A DNA stretch of 64,000 nucleotides from contig CAJTGJ010000022.1 in the NCBI GenBank assembly GCA_910575695.1, positions 1 through 64,000 of the forward strand, given 5' to 3'. Numbering within the stretch: position 1 is the stretch's first letter; each line of letters starts with the position of its first letter. Shown piece by piece: positions 41,449 to 49,820 of this stretch. Both the position numbers and the translations under genes were made by a program. The DNA is from Oscillospiraceae bacterium (GTDB taxonomy: Bacteria > Bacillota > Clostridia > Oscillospirales > Oscillospiraceae). Under the pieces are notes generated by a model, which was given only the letters and a program-made list of their open reading frames with translations, had not been told where the DNA came from and made no database searches.

Positions 41449-41467
41449 GGAGAGCTCCTTTCCCGGG

Positions 41468-43960
41468 TCACATCCCGATCAGGTCAAAGTTCTCAAAGGA
41501 GACGGTGAGTGTCACGTCCTTTTTGGGGTTGGGGTACTTGACCAGCACGGCCTTTTTGGTCTGGCTGTAGTACCAGCCGCTGTCCGCCGCCTCAAACTTG
41601 CGGCGGTTCAGGAAGTGCTCCAGCTTTTCCCCGCCCAGGGCCGCCCAGAAGGGGCTGCGGTCCTTGCGGATCATCTCTACCGTCACGTCCTCCACGAAGT
41701 CAGTGTACCCGCCCTCGGCGGAAAAGTCAACCTTTACCACGTCGGCGCCGGACATACGGATGCTGGTCTTGCGGAACACGCCCTTTTGGTAGTCGTTGGT
41801 CACGCCGTCGTCGTCATAGAGGGTATAGGTGCGCTCCACACCGGGGGCCAGGATGATGTGCAGTCCGGAGGCGTGGTCCCGCTCCATGCTCATGAGCTGG
41901 TTGGACGCCATGGGAATGACGGCCCCCTCCCGGATAAACATGGGAATGGTCTCCAGGGCCACGGGCGTCTCGATGGTCTGGCCGCCCTCGTAGCACTTGA
42001 AATTGTCGTTCCAGTCGTACCACTTGCATCCGGCGGGGAGGTAAACCTTCCGGGTCGCAGCCCCTGGCTCGATGACGTTAGCCACCAGGATGTCCCGGCC
42101 GTAGAGGAACTCAAAGCTCTCGTCGTACACGTTGGGGTCGTCCTGGAACTCGTACACCAGGGCACGCATGATGGGCGCGCCGGTCTGGCTGGCCTCGTAC
42201 TCGGCGGAATAGAGATAGGGAGTCATGCGGTAGCGGAGCAGGATGGCGTCCCGGATCAGTCCGGCGGAGCTGCGGTACATCCAGGGCTCGGTAACGGTGT
42301 TGTCGTTGCTGGCGGAGTGGATGGAGAACCGGGGCTGGAAGATGCCGTTCTGCACCCAGCGGACAAACAGCTCCTCATCGGGGGCGGGGCCGTGGAAGCC
42401 GCCGATGTCCGCGCCCTCGTTGGGCTGGCCGGACAGGCCCATGCCGGTGATAATGGGAATGTTGTATTTCAGGGACTTCCAGCTGGTATAGTTATCGCCG
42501 CACCAGTTCTGGGCGTACTTCTGGATACCGGAGGAGCCGCTTCGGCACACCATGTAGGGCCGGGCGTCCGGGTTGTGCTCCACCACGGCGTCTGCGCCGA
42601 TCTTACACATGATGGTGCTCATGATGGGCTTGAGCTGGCCGATGGTGCCCCCCTTGCCGTCGAAGTCACAGCGGCTGTCCTTGTCCAGCAGGCTGTCGTA
42701 CTCGCAGTTGTCGTTCCAGATGGAATCGGTACCGATGTCGATCACGTGCTCGGTGAGGTACTTCTTCCACGCCTCCCGGGCCTCGGGCTTGGTGTAGTCC
42801 CAGAACGCGCCGTCGCCGCCCCACCATTTGCCGACACTATAGGCATCGCTGTCCGGCTCCTTGACAAATACGCCCTTGTCCACGAACTCCTGGAACCAGG
42901 GATGCATCAGCAGGACGCCGGGCTTTACGTTGGGCACGTTCTGCGCCCCCTTCTCATTCATGGCGGCGAAGTATGCCCGGGGGTCCTTGAAACGGTCAGT
43001 GTTCCAGGTGAACACGCACCGTTTGTTGTCATAGCTGGTGTAGCCGGAGGACAGGTGGAACCCATCGATGGGGAAGCCCTCCTCCTTGATGGTGTCGATG
43101 AACTCCAGCACCGCGTCGTCGCTGTCCTTCTCCAGCTCGGGGTAGTACATGGAGGAACCCTGGTAGCCCAGCGCCCGCTTGGGCAGCAGGGCGGGGCGGC
43201 CCGTCAGCAGGGTGTAGTTGTCCACCACCCGGGCCAGGGTGTTCCCGCCCAGCAGGAACAGGTCGATGTCGCCGCCGTCCGCCTGCCAGTAGGTGTAGCG
43301 GGGCCAGTAATTACTCTTTTCCCGGCCCATGTTGAACACGGATTCGTAGAAATTGTGGTAGAACAGGCCCACCGCCTTTTTTGTCGCCCGGCTCAGTCGG
43401 ATATAGAAGGGAATGTGCTTATACAGGGTGTCCATTTTCTCCGCGTCGTAACCCATGGCGTCGGTGGCCCGCTCCCGGAGGAATTCCTTGTTTTTGTTCA
43501 GCAGGCCGGCCTTCTCGCCGAAGCCGTAGAAGCAGTCATCCTCCTCCATGCGGCTGTAGTGGGCCACCCGGCGGTTGGAATCCTCCACAAAGGGGTTGCC
43601 CGCCAGATCCTGGTAGAGCAGAGCCCCCTCGCTGTCGTACAGCCGGAAGGAGATGGGGTCCTTGTCCACCTCCAGGCGGAGCTTTCCGGTGTCGAACGCG
43701 AGGCGGGTTTCCTCCTCGGAGAATTTGGGCAGGAAGGGCTCCACCCGGGTACGCTCCCCCGCAAAGAGGGGATCCAGACGGTCCTCCCAGGCGGTGGTCG
43801 CCAGCACATAGGATTCCTCCGCCAGCTCCTTGTCAAAAGAAGCGCGGACGCGGATGATCTCATCGGTAACAAAGCACAGCTTGATGTCCGCGCAATTTGT
43901 GTGGAGCAGGAACGCGCCGGACAGGCGCTCCAGGCCGGTGACGGCAGAACAGATTTTCAT
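41468..43960 (-). CDS. Glycoside hydrolase family 31 enzyme (alpha-glucosidase-like), copy B
   Basis: 830 residues from the ATG at 43960 (AGGAG 10 bases upstream); the frame is open upstream but without start signals. Same domain layout as copy A. Nucleophile Asp417 in IWNDNCEYD, acid/base Asp489 in NWCGDNYTSW. Shared blocks with copy A include KHIPFYIRL, ADGGDIDLFLLGGN and GIFQPRFSIHSA. Cytoplasmic by absence of a leader. The pair may act on two linkages of one imported substrate or on anomers of related substrates. 19 bases separate the two genes; 140 bases separate this one from dctM. Confidence 0.9.
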   Translation of the reverse strand: MKICSAVTGLERLSGAFLLHTNCADIKLCFVTDEIIRVRASFDKELAEESYVLATTAWEDRLDPLFAGERTRVEPFLPKFSEEETRLAFDTGKLRLEVDKDPISFRLYDSEGALLYQDLAGNPFVEDSNRRVAHYSRMEEDDCFYGFGEKAGLLNKNKEFLRERATDAMGYDAEKMDTLYKHIPFYIRLSRATKKAVGLFYHNFYESVFNMGREKSNYWPRYTYWQADGGDIDLFLLGGNTLARVVDNYTLLTGRPALLPKRALGYQGSSMYYPELEKDSDDAVLEFIDTIKEEGFPIDGFHLSSGYTSYDNKRCVFTWNTDRFKDPRAYFAAMNEKGAQNVPNVKPGVLLMHPWFQEFVDKGVFVKEPDSDAYSVGKWWGGDGAFWDYTKPEAREAWKKYLTEHVIDIGTDSIWNDNCEYDSLLDKDSRCDFDGKGGTIGQLKPIMSTIMCKIGADAVVEHNPDARPYMVCRSGSSGIQKYAQNWCGDNYTSWKSLKYNIPIITGMGLSGQPNEGADIGGFHGPAPDEELFVRWVQNGIFQPRFSIHSASNDNTVTEPWMYRSSAGLIRDAILLRYRMTPYLYSAEYEASQTGAPIMRALVYEFQDDPNVYDESFEFLYGRDILVANVIEPGAATRKVYLPAGCKWYDWNDNFKCYEGGQTIETPVALETIPMFIREGAVIPMASNQLMSMERDHASGLHIILAPGVERTYTLYDDDGVTNDYQKGVFRKTSIRMSGADVVKVDFSAEGGYTDFVEDVTVEMIRKDRSPFWAALGGEKLEHFLNRRKFEAADSGWYYSQTKKAVLVKYPNPKKDVTLTVSFENFDLIGM

Positions 43961-44100
43961 GATAGCTTCACTCCTGTCAAATAGATAGAGCAGACGGCCC
44001 CCAGCCAGCGCGCAATGGGGCACGTTGGCTGGAAGCCGCCTCAGATCCAGAGACTTCTTACGGCCAATCAGGCAGGGCAACTAAGCCGTCAGAGGTGCGC

Positions 44101-45417
44101 TCAGTTCCACCAGAAGGATTCGACCAGACCGCACAGATAGGGGACGATCAGCGGGATCGCGGGGATAAAGGTGACCACCAGCAGGGCCACCACCATGGCC
44201 GCGAAGATGGGCACAATATACTTGGTGACGCCCTCGATCTTCACCTTGCCCACGCCGCAGCCCACGAACAGGCAGGAGCCCACCGGCGGGGTGACGGAGC
44301 CGATGCCCAGGTTCATGATGAGCATCAGACCGAAATGGACGTCGCTCATGCCGATGCTCCGGGCGATGGGCAGGAAAATCGGGGTGAAGATCAGCACGGC
44401 GGGGGTCAGGTCCAGGAACATACCCATCACCAGCAGGAATACGTTCATGATGAGCAGCAGCACATAGCGGTTGCTGGACACGCTCATCAGTCCAGCGCTG
44501 ATGGCGGCGGGAATGCCAGTATAGGACATGACAAAGGACATGATGGAGGAAGCGGCAATGAGGAACAGGATGGTGGCGGAGCTTTTCATGGTGTCCGCCA
44601 TCAGGTCGTACAGGGTCTTGAGGTTCATCTCGCGGTAGATCGCCGCCAGCAGGCCGCAGTACAGGCACATGACCACACCCGCCTCGGTGGCGGTGAACTT
44701 GCCCGTCAGGATGCCGCCCATGACGATGATAACGGCCAGCAGAGAGGGAACGGCGTCCACCCAGATCTTCCAGGCAGGGTCGGTCTCTTTTACCTCAGAC
44801 TTCTTATAGCCCTTCTTGACAGCCAGGAAAATGGCCAGCGCCGCCACAGCGATGCCCAGGATGGCGCCGGTGAGATAGCCACCCATGAACAGCGCCGCCA
44901 CGGACACGCCGCCCGCCGTGATGGAGAACAGGATGAGGGGCCCGCTGGGCGGGATCAGGATGCCGGTGGGGGCGGAGCAGATGTTGACGGCGGCGGAGTA
45001 GTTGGGGTCATAGCCTTCATCCAGCTCCAGGGGGCTCATGATGGAGCCCATGGCGGAGGTGGCGGCCACGGAGGAGCCGGACACCGCGCCGAAGAACATA
45101 TTCGCCAGCACGTTGGTGGTGGCCAGATAGCCGGGGACCCAGCCCACCAGCAGGCGGGCCAGACGGACCAGGCGGCGGGCGATGCCGCCCTTGTTCATGA
45201 TGTTGCCGCCCAGGGAGAAGAAGGGCAGGGCCAGCAGGGCGAAGGAGTCCAGGCCGGAGAAGCAGCGCAGGGAGGCCACCACGGCCAGGGTGTCGGCGGG
45301 AATGCCGCTGGCCAGAGCGGTGATGATGGAGGCGATGCCGATTCCGGCGGAGATGGGCACGCCTGCCAGCAGCATGACGAAGAAGGACCCAAACAGGACC
45401 AAAACGGTGAGCAGCAT
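44101..45417 (-). CDS. dctM: TRAP transporter large permease subunit
   Basis: 438 residues with about 12 membrane helices. Family motifs: FFSLGGNIMNKGGIARRLVRLA, GAVSGSSVAATSAMGSIM, and SAPTGILIPPSGPLILFS; the C-terminal half has MDLTP-like DLTPAVLIFTPIFLPIA. It forms the sodium-driven channel of a binding-protein-dependent secondary transporter for carboxylates. Start overlaps the dctQ stop (TAATG). AAGGAGGGG lies 7 bases upstream. Confidence 0.96.
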   Translation of the reverse strand: MLLTVLVLFGSFFVMLLAGVPISAGIGIASIITALASGIPADTLAVVASLRCFSGLDSFALLALPFFSLGGNIMNKGGIARRLVRLARLLVGWVPGYLATTNVLANMFFGAVSGSSVAATSAMGSIMSPLELDEGYDPNYSAAVNICSAPTGILIPPSGPLILFSITAGGVSVAALFMGGYLTGAILGIAVAALAIFLAVKKGYKKSEVKETDPAWKIWVDAVPSLLAVIIVMGGILTGKFTATEAGVVMCLYCGLLAAIYREMNLKTLYDLMADTMKSSATILFLIAASSIMSFVMSYTGIPAAISAGLMSVSSNRYVLLLIMNVFLLVMGMFLDLTPAVLIFTPIFLPIARSIGMSDVHFGLMLIMNLGIGSVTPPVGSCLFVGCGVGKVKIEGVTKYIVPIFAAMVVALLVVTFIPAIPLIVPYLCGLVESFWWN

Positions 45418-45893
45418 TACGCGTCCCCTCCTTTCTTACTGGTGAAGTACTGGATGTACTTCAGAATACGGGCAATCACGATAAACACGCCGGACAGGGG
45501 CAGGATGGCGTACAGGAAGTGGTAGGACAGGTGCATGACGGGAGAGTTGTTGATGGCGTACATGGACAGCCGGAACCCGCCGAAGATAAAGACAAAGCAG
45601 ACGAAAAACAGGATCATGGCCTCGATGAATACAGCCAGCACCATAGCCGCGGGGCCTTTCACCCGGTCCTTCACCAGGTCCAGGGACAAGTGCTCATCCC
45701 GGTAGAAACAGTAGGCCGAGCCGATCAGGGAGGCCCAGATCAGCACAAAGCGGAGAAACTCATCGGTGACGGTGGAGGGGTGGCCGGCCAGCTTGGTGAC
45801 GATCTGCCAGGTGCCGCCCAGCACCAGCGCCAGCATGAACAGGGCCATCAGAAACCGCATGGCCGTGTCCAGAACTTTTTCAAACTTTTTCAC
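45417..45893 (-). CDS. dctQ: TRAP transporter small permease subunit
   Basis: 158 residues with four TM helices and the DctQ features DEFLRFVLIWASLIGSAYCF (about residues 40-60) and GFRLSMYAINNSPVMHLSYHFLYAILPLSG near the C-terminus (given as family pattern). It supports assembly of the large permease. Between dctP and dctM, with one base of overlap to dctM. Confidence 0.94.
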   Translation of the reverse strand: MKKFEKVLDTAMRFLMALFMLALVLGGTWQIVTKLAGHPSTVTDEFLRFVLIWASLIGSAYCFYRDEHLSLDLVKDRVKGPAAMVLAVFIEAMILFFVCFVFIFGGFRLSMYAINNSPVMHLSYHFLYAILPLSGVFIVIARILKYIQYFTSKKGGDA

Positions 45894-45930
45894 GGTGTCA
45901 TCTCCTCATATCAGATTGCAGAACCGGGCC

Positions 45931-46947
45931 TCAGCCCGCGTTCTGGATGCGCTCCACAAAGGCATAGACCGCAGGGCTGTTTGCCTGGAGGCTGGTATAA
46001 ATGGACTGGCACGCCTCCTGGAACGCGGCGGTGTCCACGTCCCGGATCAGCTCCACCCCGTTGTTCACGGCAGCCTCCAGCACCTCGTTCTCGAAGTCTG
46101 TCCAGGCCTGCTTGTACGCGTCGGTCATCTCGGCGGCGGTGTCCTTCAGAATCTGGCGCTGGTTTTCGCTCATGGCGTTCCACACGTCGGTGGACAGGAT
46201 GATCACATCGGGGATGCGGGTGTGCTCGTCAAAGCAGTAGTACTGGGTCACATCGCTGTGGTCCCGCAGGGCGGTGACATTGTTTTCCGCGCCGCTGATG
46301 TTGCCCTGCTGCATTCCGGTGTATATCTCGCTGTAGCTCATCACCATGGCGGAGCCGCCCAGGGCGTTCATCATGTCGATGGCCATCTGGGAATCCATGG
46401 TGCGGATCTTCAGGCCATTCAGGTCCGCCGGAGTGCGGATTGGGGTGTTGGCGGTGTAGAAGGAACGGGACCCGGAATCCAGCCAGGTCAGCCCGATGAA
46501 TCCGGCGTCCTCCGTCAGCATATACATATCCTGGGCGATCTCACCGTCCATAACGTTGTAATAATGCTGCTGGTCATTGAACACGTAGGGGGCGGACAGG
46601 GCGTTCCACTCGTCCTTGAAGTTGCCCATGACGGCGGCGGATACCTTGGCCATGTCCAGGCCCCCGGCCCGCATGATGGTGATGGTGTCCGTCTCGCTGC
46701 CCAGGGTGCCGTTGGGGAAAATCTGGATGGTGATCGACCCGTTGGACCGCCGTTCCACCTCCTCAGCCCAGGCGGTCATGGCGATATGGACCGCGTGGTC
46801 CTCCGCCAGGCCGTGGGCCAGCCGAAGGTGAAAGACCTTTTCCCCATCGGCGTTGGTCTCTCCGCCGATCCCCTGCCCGCCGCAGGCGGCAAGAGAGCAG
46901 AGAAATACGGCGCACAGCACGCCGGCCAGGAACTTTTTGACTCTCAT
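45931..46947 (-). CDS. dctP: TRAP transporter substrate-binding lipoprotein
   Basis: 338 residues. The leader ends in a lipobox (LCSLAAC, Cys about 23), so the protein is a surface lipoprotein as expected in a Gram-positive. The DctP fold is shown by VFHLRLAHGLAEDHAVH, FPNGTLGSETDTI, the substrate-carboxylate Arg region LNGLKIRTMDSQMAIDMM and MSYSEIYTGMQQGNISGAENN. The context with uxaC-uxuBA points to a hexuronate or uronate-containing sugar as ligand. AGGAGG precedes the start. Confidence 0.95.
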   Translation of the reverse strand: MRVKKFLAGVLCAVFLCSLAACGGQGIGGETNADGEKVFHLRLAHGLAEDHAVHIAMTAWAEEVERRSNGSITIQIFPNGTLGSETDTITIMRAGGLDMAKVSAAVMGNFKDEWNALSAPYVFNDQQHYYNVMDGEIAQDMYMLTEDAGFIGLTWLDSGSRSFYTANTPIRTPADLNGLKIRTMDSQMAIDMMNALGGSAMVMSYSEIYTGMQQGNISGAENNVTALRDHSDVTQYYCFDEHTRIPDVIILSTDVWNAMSENQRQILKDTAAEMTDAYKQAWTDFENEVLEAAVNNGVELIRDVDTAAFQEACQSIYTSLQANSPAVYAFVERIQNAG

Positions 46948-46999
46948 TTCTGACTCCTCCTTATGGTTGGTGTGGGCATTGTGCCCCTCTCCTGCTGAT

Positions 47000-47029
47000 A
47001 TTTTAGTATATTAATATATCTGTTGACAA
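47000..47029 (-). promoter_or_regulatory. Promoter and candidate operator of the uronate operon
   Basis: Minus strand TTGTCA, 18-base spacer, TAAAAT, about 53 bases before dctP. The spacer contains the perfect palindrome TATATTAATATA (47007-47018), well placed for the GntR repressor. The rest of 46948-47185 is AT-rich and holds only the regulator's terminator. Confidence 0.7.
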
Positions 47030-47125
47030 GATGGCAGTTCTGAGAAATTCAAAGCCATTTTTTGTGCAAAATGCCGATACACACTCTTATTCTTATGCAA
47101 AAATCAGAAGTAATACGAACGTACG

Positions 47126-47162
47126 CAAAAAAATTCAGCAGAAACCGTTCGTTTCTGCTGAA
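47126..47162 (-). terminator. Terminator of the GntR regulator gene
   Basis: Minus strand TTCAGCAGAAAC/GTTTCTGCTGAA, 5-base loop, then TTTTTTTGCG. It separates the regulator transcript from the transporter operon. Confidence 0.92.
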
Positions 47163-47185
47163 AAAGAAATATATCGATCAATGTG

Positions 47186-47863
47186 TCACGCTTTCGATTG
47201 GAAATAATGGGGATACACCGCCTGCATTTTCTTCAAATGCTCCTGGTACAGCGTCAGATGGCGCTCCAGCACCTCCACCGCCGTCTGCCCGTCCCGCTCC
47301 ACCATGGCCGCCAAAATGGCCCAATGGTCATCCGCGATGGAATCATCCAGGTTCATCACAAAGCTGAGAACCCGCACCCGCTCAATATGGTGCCGGAGCC
47401 CCTGCATCCAGTCGAAATGCTTTTCCGTCCCGGTAAGCTCAAAGGCAATGCGGTGAAAGGCGTTGTCCAGCTCAAAAAGCTTCGATTTCCGGTCCGGGGC
47501 ATGGGCGTCCAGATAGAACTGATAGACCTGGAGATTCTCCTGATACCGCCGGACCGCCTCATCGGTCACCAGCGGAACGGCCCGGAAAAGCATCTCTTTT
47601 TCCAGTACAAACCGGCTGAACTGCTCCATTTCCACGATCTCAGTGACGATGGGGGCCACATACGTCCCGCTCTGGGGCCGGACCACCACCAGTCTGGCGA
47701 TGCCAAGCATCATGATGGCCTCGTGGATGGGGGTGCGGCTCATCCCCATTTCCTGAGCCAGCTCCTTGTCGTTCAGGCTGTCGTTTGGTTTCAAATCAAG
47801 ATTCAGAATACGGGAGCGGAGGGCCTGATATGCCGTTTCCCGTGCGCTGAGTACACCTGCCAT
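47186..47863 (-). CDS. GntR-family regulator, FadR/FCD subfamily, probable uronate operon repressor
   Basis: 225 residues. HTH at 10-70 (TAYQALRSRILNLDLKPNDSLNDKELAQEMGMSRTPIHEAI, of which LAQEMGMSRTPIHEA is the recognition part). The C-terminal FCD helical domain has the metal-binding pattern Asp/His: LDNAFHRIAFELTG, HHIERVRVL and DDHWAILAAMVERDG. Regulators of this type (UxuR, ExuR, KdgR-like) bind uronates or their keto derivatives. It is upstream of and in the same direction as the TRAP/uronate genes, and downstream of the YcxB-like gene by 26 bases. Confidence 0.9.
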   Translation of the reverse strand: MAGVLSARETAYQALRSRILNLDLKPNDSLNDKELAQEMGMSRTPIHEAIMMLGIARLVVVRPQSGTYVAPIVTEIVEMEQFSRFVLEKEMLFRAVPLVTDEAVRRYQENLQVYQFYLDAHAPDRKSKLFELDNAFHRIAFELTGTEKHFDWMQGLRHHIERVRVLSFVMNLDDSIADDHWAILAAMVERDGQTAVEVLERHLTLYQEHLKKMQAVYPHYFQSKA

Positions 47864-47889
47864 AGTCGCTTCCTCTCTTTAAAATATGC

Positions 47890-48459
47890 TCACCGGGACC
47901 GATGGTCCCGGATCATCTGGCGCAGGTCGGCCAGGTTCATGGTGAAAAACGACCGGCCGCGCCGCCAGGACAGCCCGGTGCGCTCCGCCGCGAAGGCTTT
48001 CAGCTCATCGGCAGTACCGCCCTGGATGGTGGATTTGTCGATCATGCACACCGATTTCCGGCCTAAAAACAGGTACAGGTATTCGTTGTCCTCCACCAGC
48101 CGGTGAAACCGGCTGTATTCCAGGCGCATACTGCCCTCGCCGGACAGGGTGAGAGCATTCTCAAAAAACGTGCACACATTATGGGGCAGCTTCCCCCGGC
48201 GGGCGTCCATGGCCTTGTCCGCCTGGAACGCCGCGGGGGCGTCCCTGCCAATCATCAGCAGACAGCCCGCCAGAAGCAGGACCGCCTGCAGAATCCGGTC
48301 CATCCGCACCGTCAGCGCTGCCGCCGCCAGCACAAAGCCAACCGCCAGCTGTATCAAAATGCGCAGCTGGTGATAGGTCCGGTATTCCGTTTTGAACAGC
48401 TTTTGGAGCGTGGCTTCCGTATGCCGGATACTGCCAACAAATTTTGCTTTGTCTGCCAT
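47890..48459 (-). CDS. YcxB-like membrane protein
   Basis: 189 residues; the ATG at 48459 is spaced 6 bases from GGGAGG, whereas the one at 48465 touches it. Two adjacent TM helices (about 35-55 and 58-75), then a YcxB-type C-terminal domain: FENALTLSGEGSMRLEYSRFHRLVEDNEYLYLFLG in outline (short blocks LEYSRFHRLVE and YLYLFLGRKS). YcxB domains occur in membrane proteins of unknown role. It is co-directional with the uronate regulator and shares a promoter with it, though no functional link is evident. Confidence 0.8.
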   Translation of the reverse strand: MADKAKFVGSIRHTEATLQKLFKTEYRTYHQLRILIQLAVGFVLAAAALTVRMDRILQAVLLLAGCLLMIGRDAPAAFQADKAMDARRGKLPHNVCTFFENALTLSGEGSMRLEYSRFHRLVEDNEYLYLFLGRKSVCMIDKSTIQGGTADELKAFAAERTGLSWRRGRSFFTMNLADLRQMIRDHRSR

Positions 48460-48483
48460 AACCATCCTCCCCGATCAGTTAGC

Positions 48484-48512
48484 ATTCTAATACATTAGAA
48501 CAGACGTGTCAA
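48484..48512 (-). promoter_or_regulatory. Promoter with operator palindrome, YcxB-like/gntR transcript
   Basis: Minus strand TTGACA, 17-base spacer, TAGAAT. A palindrome TTCTAAT-AC-ATTAGAA (48485-48500) covers the -10 box, so a dimeric repressor bound there would block RNA polymerase. The co-transcribed GntR protein is the obvious candidate. Confidence 0.8.
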
Positions 48513-48559
48513 TCCTTAAAATCGGGGGATAATCCGGAACTCCCGCGCCCCGGCGGCGC

Positions 48560-48588
48560 TGGACAACGCTCCCGCGGCATGGTATACT
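48560..48588 (+). promoter_or_regulatory. Promoter of the EutH-like gene
   Basis: TGGACA, 17-base spacer, TATACT, 38 bases before the start. Confidence 0.65.
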
Positions 48589-48625
48589 CCTTAATCATAA
48601 AATTTACGCTGCGGGAGAGGGAAAC

Positions 48626-49720
48626 ATGAACCAGATATTGATGATCGTCATGGCTGCGGGGGCGGTGCTGGGCGGCGCTGACCGCATCCTGGGGAACCGC
48701 TTTGGCCTGGGGGAGCAGTTTGAGCGGGGCTTCCAGCTGCTGGGCCCCATGGCGCTGTCCATGGCGGGAATGATCTGCCTGACCCCGGTGCTGGCAGACG
48801 CGCTGGGCCGGGTGGTCGTCCCCGTTTACCGTCTCATGGGCGTGGACCCGGCCATGTTCGGGAGCCTTTTGGCCATTGATATGGGGGGCTATCAGCTGGC
48901 AAAGGAGCTGGCGGCAGACCCTCTGGCCGGGAGCTACGCCGGACTGGTGGTGTCCGCCATCTTCGGATGCACCCTGGTGTTCACCATCCCCGTGGGCATG
49001 GGGATGATCCCCCGGGCCGACCGGGGCTTTTTTGCCCGGGGCATTATGCTGGGGCTGGCCGCCATGCCGGTGGGGCTGATTATAGGCGGAGTGCTGTGCG
49101 GGCTGTCTCTCACCGCCTGTCTGCACCAGAACCTGCCTGTTTTCGCCCTGGCCCTGCTTCTGGGCCTGGGCCTCTGGCGCATCCCGGAGCGGATGGTGAA
49201 GGGCTTCTGCCTGCTGGCGGAGGGCATCCGGGCTGTCATCACGGCGGGTCTGGTGCTGGCTGCGGTGGAATCCCTCACCGGCTGGAACCCGGTGGGCGGC
49301 ATGGCTCCCATCGGGGAGGCCATGGGCGTGGTGTCCTCCATCGGCGTGGTGATGCTGGGCAGCCTTCCGGTGGCGGAGCTGCTGCGCCGGGCGCTGGAGC
49401 GCCCCTTTGCCCGGCTGGGGGGCAGGCTGGGCGTGTCGCCCCAGAGCCTCACCGGGATGCTGGTGAGCCTGGCCACTCCCCTGCCCGCCCTGTCCGCATA
49501 TCACGATATGGACCCCCGGGGCAAGGCAGCGGTGGGGGCATTTCTGGTCAGCGGCGCAAGCCTGCTGGCCGCACACATGGGCTTCGCCGCCAGCACGGAG
49601 CCGGAACTGCTCCTCCCGCTGATCGCCGGGAAGCTGGGCGGGGCGCTGTCCGGGGCGGCGCTGGCGCTGTGGGTGGACCGGCGTCAGGAGGTCTATCCGC
49701 ATTCGTCCAATACCGGTTAA
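48626..49720 (+). CDS. EutH-family ethanolamine transporter-like protein
   Basis: 364 residues with about ten TM helices. EutH features: GFQLLGPMALSMAGMICLTPVLA, the motif FGSLLAIDMGGYQLAKELA (about residue 75-93), FTIPVGMGMIPRADRGFFARGI, and LATPLPALSAYHDMDPRGK. EutH moves ethanolamine across the membrane in eut operons, but no eut genes are near, so the substrate is open. The start follows GGGAGAGGG. Single gene with promoter and strong terminator. Confidence 0.88.
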   Translation: MNQILMIVMAAGAVLGGADRILGNRFGLGEQFERGFQLLGPMALSMAGMICLTPVLADALGRVVVPVYRLMGVDPAMFGSLLAIDMGGYQLAKELAADPLAGSYAGLVVSAIFGCTLVFTIPVGMGMIPRADRGFFARGIMLGLAAMPVGLIIGGVLCGLSLTACLHQNLPVFALALLLGLGLWRIPERMVKGFCLLAEGIRAVITAGLVLAAVESLTGWNPVGGMAPIGEAMGVVSSIGVVMLGSLPVAELLRRALERPFARLGGRLGVSPQSLTGMLVSLATPLPALSAYHDMDPRGKAAVGAFLVSGASLLAAHMGFAASTEPELLLPLIAGKLGGALSGAALALWVDRRQEVYPHSSNTG

Positions 49721-49723
49721 GAC

Positions 49724-49768
49724 AAAAGCCCCCTCTTTCGGAAAATTCCCGAAAGAGGGGGCTTTTTC
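49724..49768. terminator. Bidirectional terminator
   Basis: AAAGCCCCCTCTTTC/GAAAGAGGGGGCTTT stem flanked by A and T runs; it ends the EutH-like gene and, from the other side, the two-component operon. Confidence 0.9.
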
Positions 49769-49820
49769 GCCCGCAAAACCGCTCCGCCGCAGGCCGGGAC
49801 CGGTCCGGATCGAGTTGCTC

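Noticed and set aside
38923-43984. Long plus-strand frames opposite both GH31 genes
   Set aside because: Shadows; the GH31 proteins on the minus strand have catalytic motifs and start signals.
44081-44668. A 195-codon minus-strand frame inside dctM
   Set aside because: Different frame of the same strand as dctM; no motifs, and dctM is complete.
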